Assembly: GCA_032821775.1 (NCBI GenBank)
Contig: JAVLRN010000010.1
Coordinates: 1,922,001-1,986,000, forward strand
Length of the DNA: 64,000 nt
Source of the DNA: Sanguinoderma infundibulare
Lineage: Eukaryota > Basidiomycota > Agaricomycetes > Polyporales > Polyporaceae
Reading direction: 5' to 3'
Part shown: piece by piece, positions 63,401 to 64,000 of the stretch
Numbering within the stretch: the first letter of the stretch is position 1
Layout of the letters: each line of letters starts with the position of its first letter
Program-made: the position numbers and the translations under genes
Notes under the pieces: model-generated
Told to the model about the DNA's origin: nothing
Seen by the model: only the letters and a program-made list of their open reading frames with translations
Database searches by the model: none

Positions 63401-64000
63401 CCGTCAGTTAGGGATAAAAGGCAACCCCAGTACAGCCTATCATCCTCAGACAGATGGTCAGACCGAGCGCATGAACCAGGAGATCCAGACGTATCTACGG
63501 ATCTTCATCAATCACAGGCAAGACGACTGGGTTGAATGGTTACCACTAGCCGAGTTCGCCTACTGATGTAGAGTACAAGCATCCACAGGGATGTCCCCTT
63601 TCTTCATGACTCACGGTCATCACCCCAACACCGGAGTCGAGACACTACAGGATGGCATCAACGAGTCCGCCAAGCAGTTCGCTGAGCGAATGCAACGCAT
63701 TGGGAAACAGGCCGAGCAAGTGTTGGAGATAGCGCAAGGCGCCATGAAGCGACACTACGATAAGCATTGTCGACCAGCACGAGAATACAAGATAGGCGAT
63801 AAAGTATACATAGACGCATGAGACTTCCCCACCGATCGTCCCAACAAGAAGCTAGAGGATAAGCGCTACGGCCCTTTCCGGATAGCTGAGAAGATCAGAG
63901 CTAGTGCGTATTGCCTAGAGTTATCACCTAAATGGAAACTCAAACATCCCGTGTTCAACGAAGTACTTCTCACCCCTGCACGTGACCCCGAATTCCCAAA
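60465..64000 (+). pseudogene. pol: Pol of element 2, late stops and cut by window edge
   Basis: Starts with ATG at 60465, overlapping the gag stop as ATGA. Open for 1033 codons to TGA 63564-63566, then in the same frame to TGA 63819-63821 and on to the window end. Protease LTDTGCTGSCI (about 60880), RT KLDIRWGYNN, GLTNSPATFQ and YLDDI (about 61916), RNase H VECDASNFAIGAELSQ, integrase zinc finger HHDLIAAGHPG...CHTC, core with WSDRGPTLV and DGQTERMNQ. The first stop lies at the end of the integrase core, after PLAEFAY; the second is in the segment before the GPF motif. The chromo-like end would be outside the window. The damage affects only the integrase C-terminal region. Confidence 0.85.

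Larger units (their letters stand above)
57355..64000 (+). mobile_element. Ty3/Gypsy LTR retrotransposon, 5' part (element 2)
   Basis: A 247-bp 5' LTR, an extra ORF, gag and pol are present; the element runs off the window at 64000. It is related to element 1 in every pol domain and in organisation, but has different LTRs and a diverged gag, so it is another family member. The five bases before it are ATCGG; the matching right target copy is outside. It lies directly upstream of the start of the HLP-HET fusion, on the opposite strand. Confidence 0.9.

Overview
The window reads as nuclear DNA of a basidiomycete fungus, most likely an Agaricomycete of polypore type. The evidence is short introns (about 48-90 nt) with GT-AG ends and CTRAY-like branch sites, a large family of HET-domain genes, an F-box/LRR-like family typical of mushrooms, and Ty3/Gypsy retrotransposons. 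No rRNA, tRNA or CRISPR array was recognised. All gene models were made by eye from reading frames, splice sites and comparison between copies inside the window.

Layout. 1-37.6 kb is a HET (heterokaryon-incompatibility-like) cluster. It holds seven HET loci: 2-1216 (cut by the window edge), 5428-7890, 10187-12795, 14605-17772 on the plus strand, and 20449-22533, 27783-31273, 34470-36977 on the minus strand. Interleaved are copies of a second family, called here the HET-linked partner (HLP): intact at 18356-19675, broken at about 12966-13726 and 27221-27440, and fused in frame to a HET fragment at 55346-57318. The loci at 4.8-9.5 kb and 33.5-37.6 kb are the arms of a large inverted duplication. 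Embedded ordinary genes are an F-box/LRR-like gene (23950-25712, seven exons, one GC-AG intron), a DUF302 gene (26108-26715), an APH/kinase-like gene (38046-39082) and a small gene resembling DUF7770 (39705-40398). Orphan pieces of conserved genes also occur: SPT5-like exon 1 and a NOSIP-like RING E3 3' part.

41.1-45.4 kb is a run of abutting gene fragments: a secreted ADP-ribosyltransferase-like pseudogene, P450 N-terminal exons, a RhoGEF DH-domain piece and an RPS26 piece. All but the RPS26 piece show clear introns in their original places, so they are DNA-level copies.

45.85-54.96 kb is a complete, young Ty3/Gypsy chromoviral-type element (354-bp LTRs, 3 differences, ACCTA target duplication). 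57.36-64.0 kb is the 5' part of a related element that runs off the window. Both show a Tf1/sushi-like self-priming signature: the predicted first 11 nt of the transcript are complementary to the 11 nt just inside the 5' LTR. The pairing covaries between the two elements. Both have a four-base stop/start overlap between gag and pol, a non-canonical C-x2-C-x9-C-x4-H knuckle in Gag, and extra ORFs upstream of gag. The first also has two extra ORFs after pol.

How it fits together. HET proteins in filamentous fungi trigger non-self recognition and cell death. Here the HET genes share a C-terminal beta-rich module of unknown function, repeated up to three times. Their tails and an insert inside the HET domain differ greatly in length. 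They sit repeatedly beside HLP genes, and one locus joins HLP exons 1-3 in frame to HET. The best candidate for an undescribed system is therefore a HET-HLP pair. That it works as a pair is inference; linkage, duplication and fusion are visible in the sequence.
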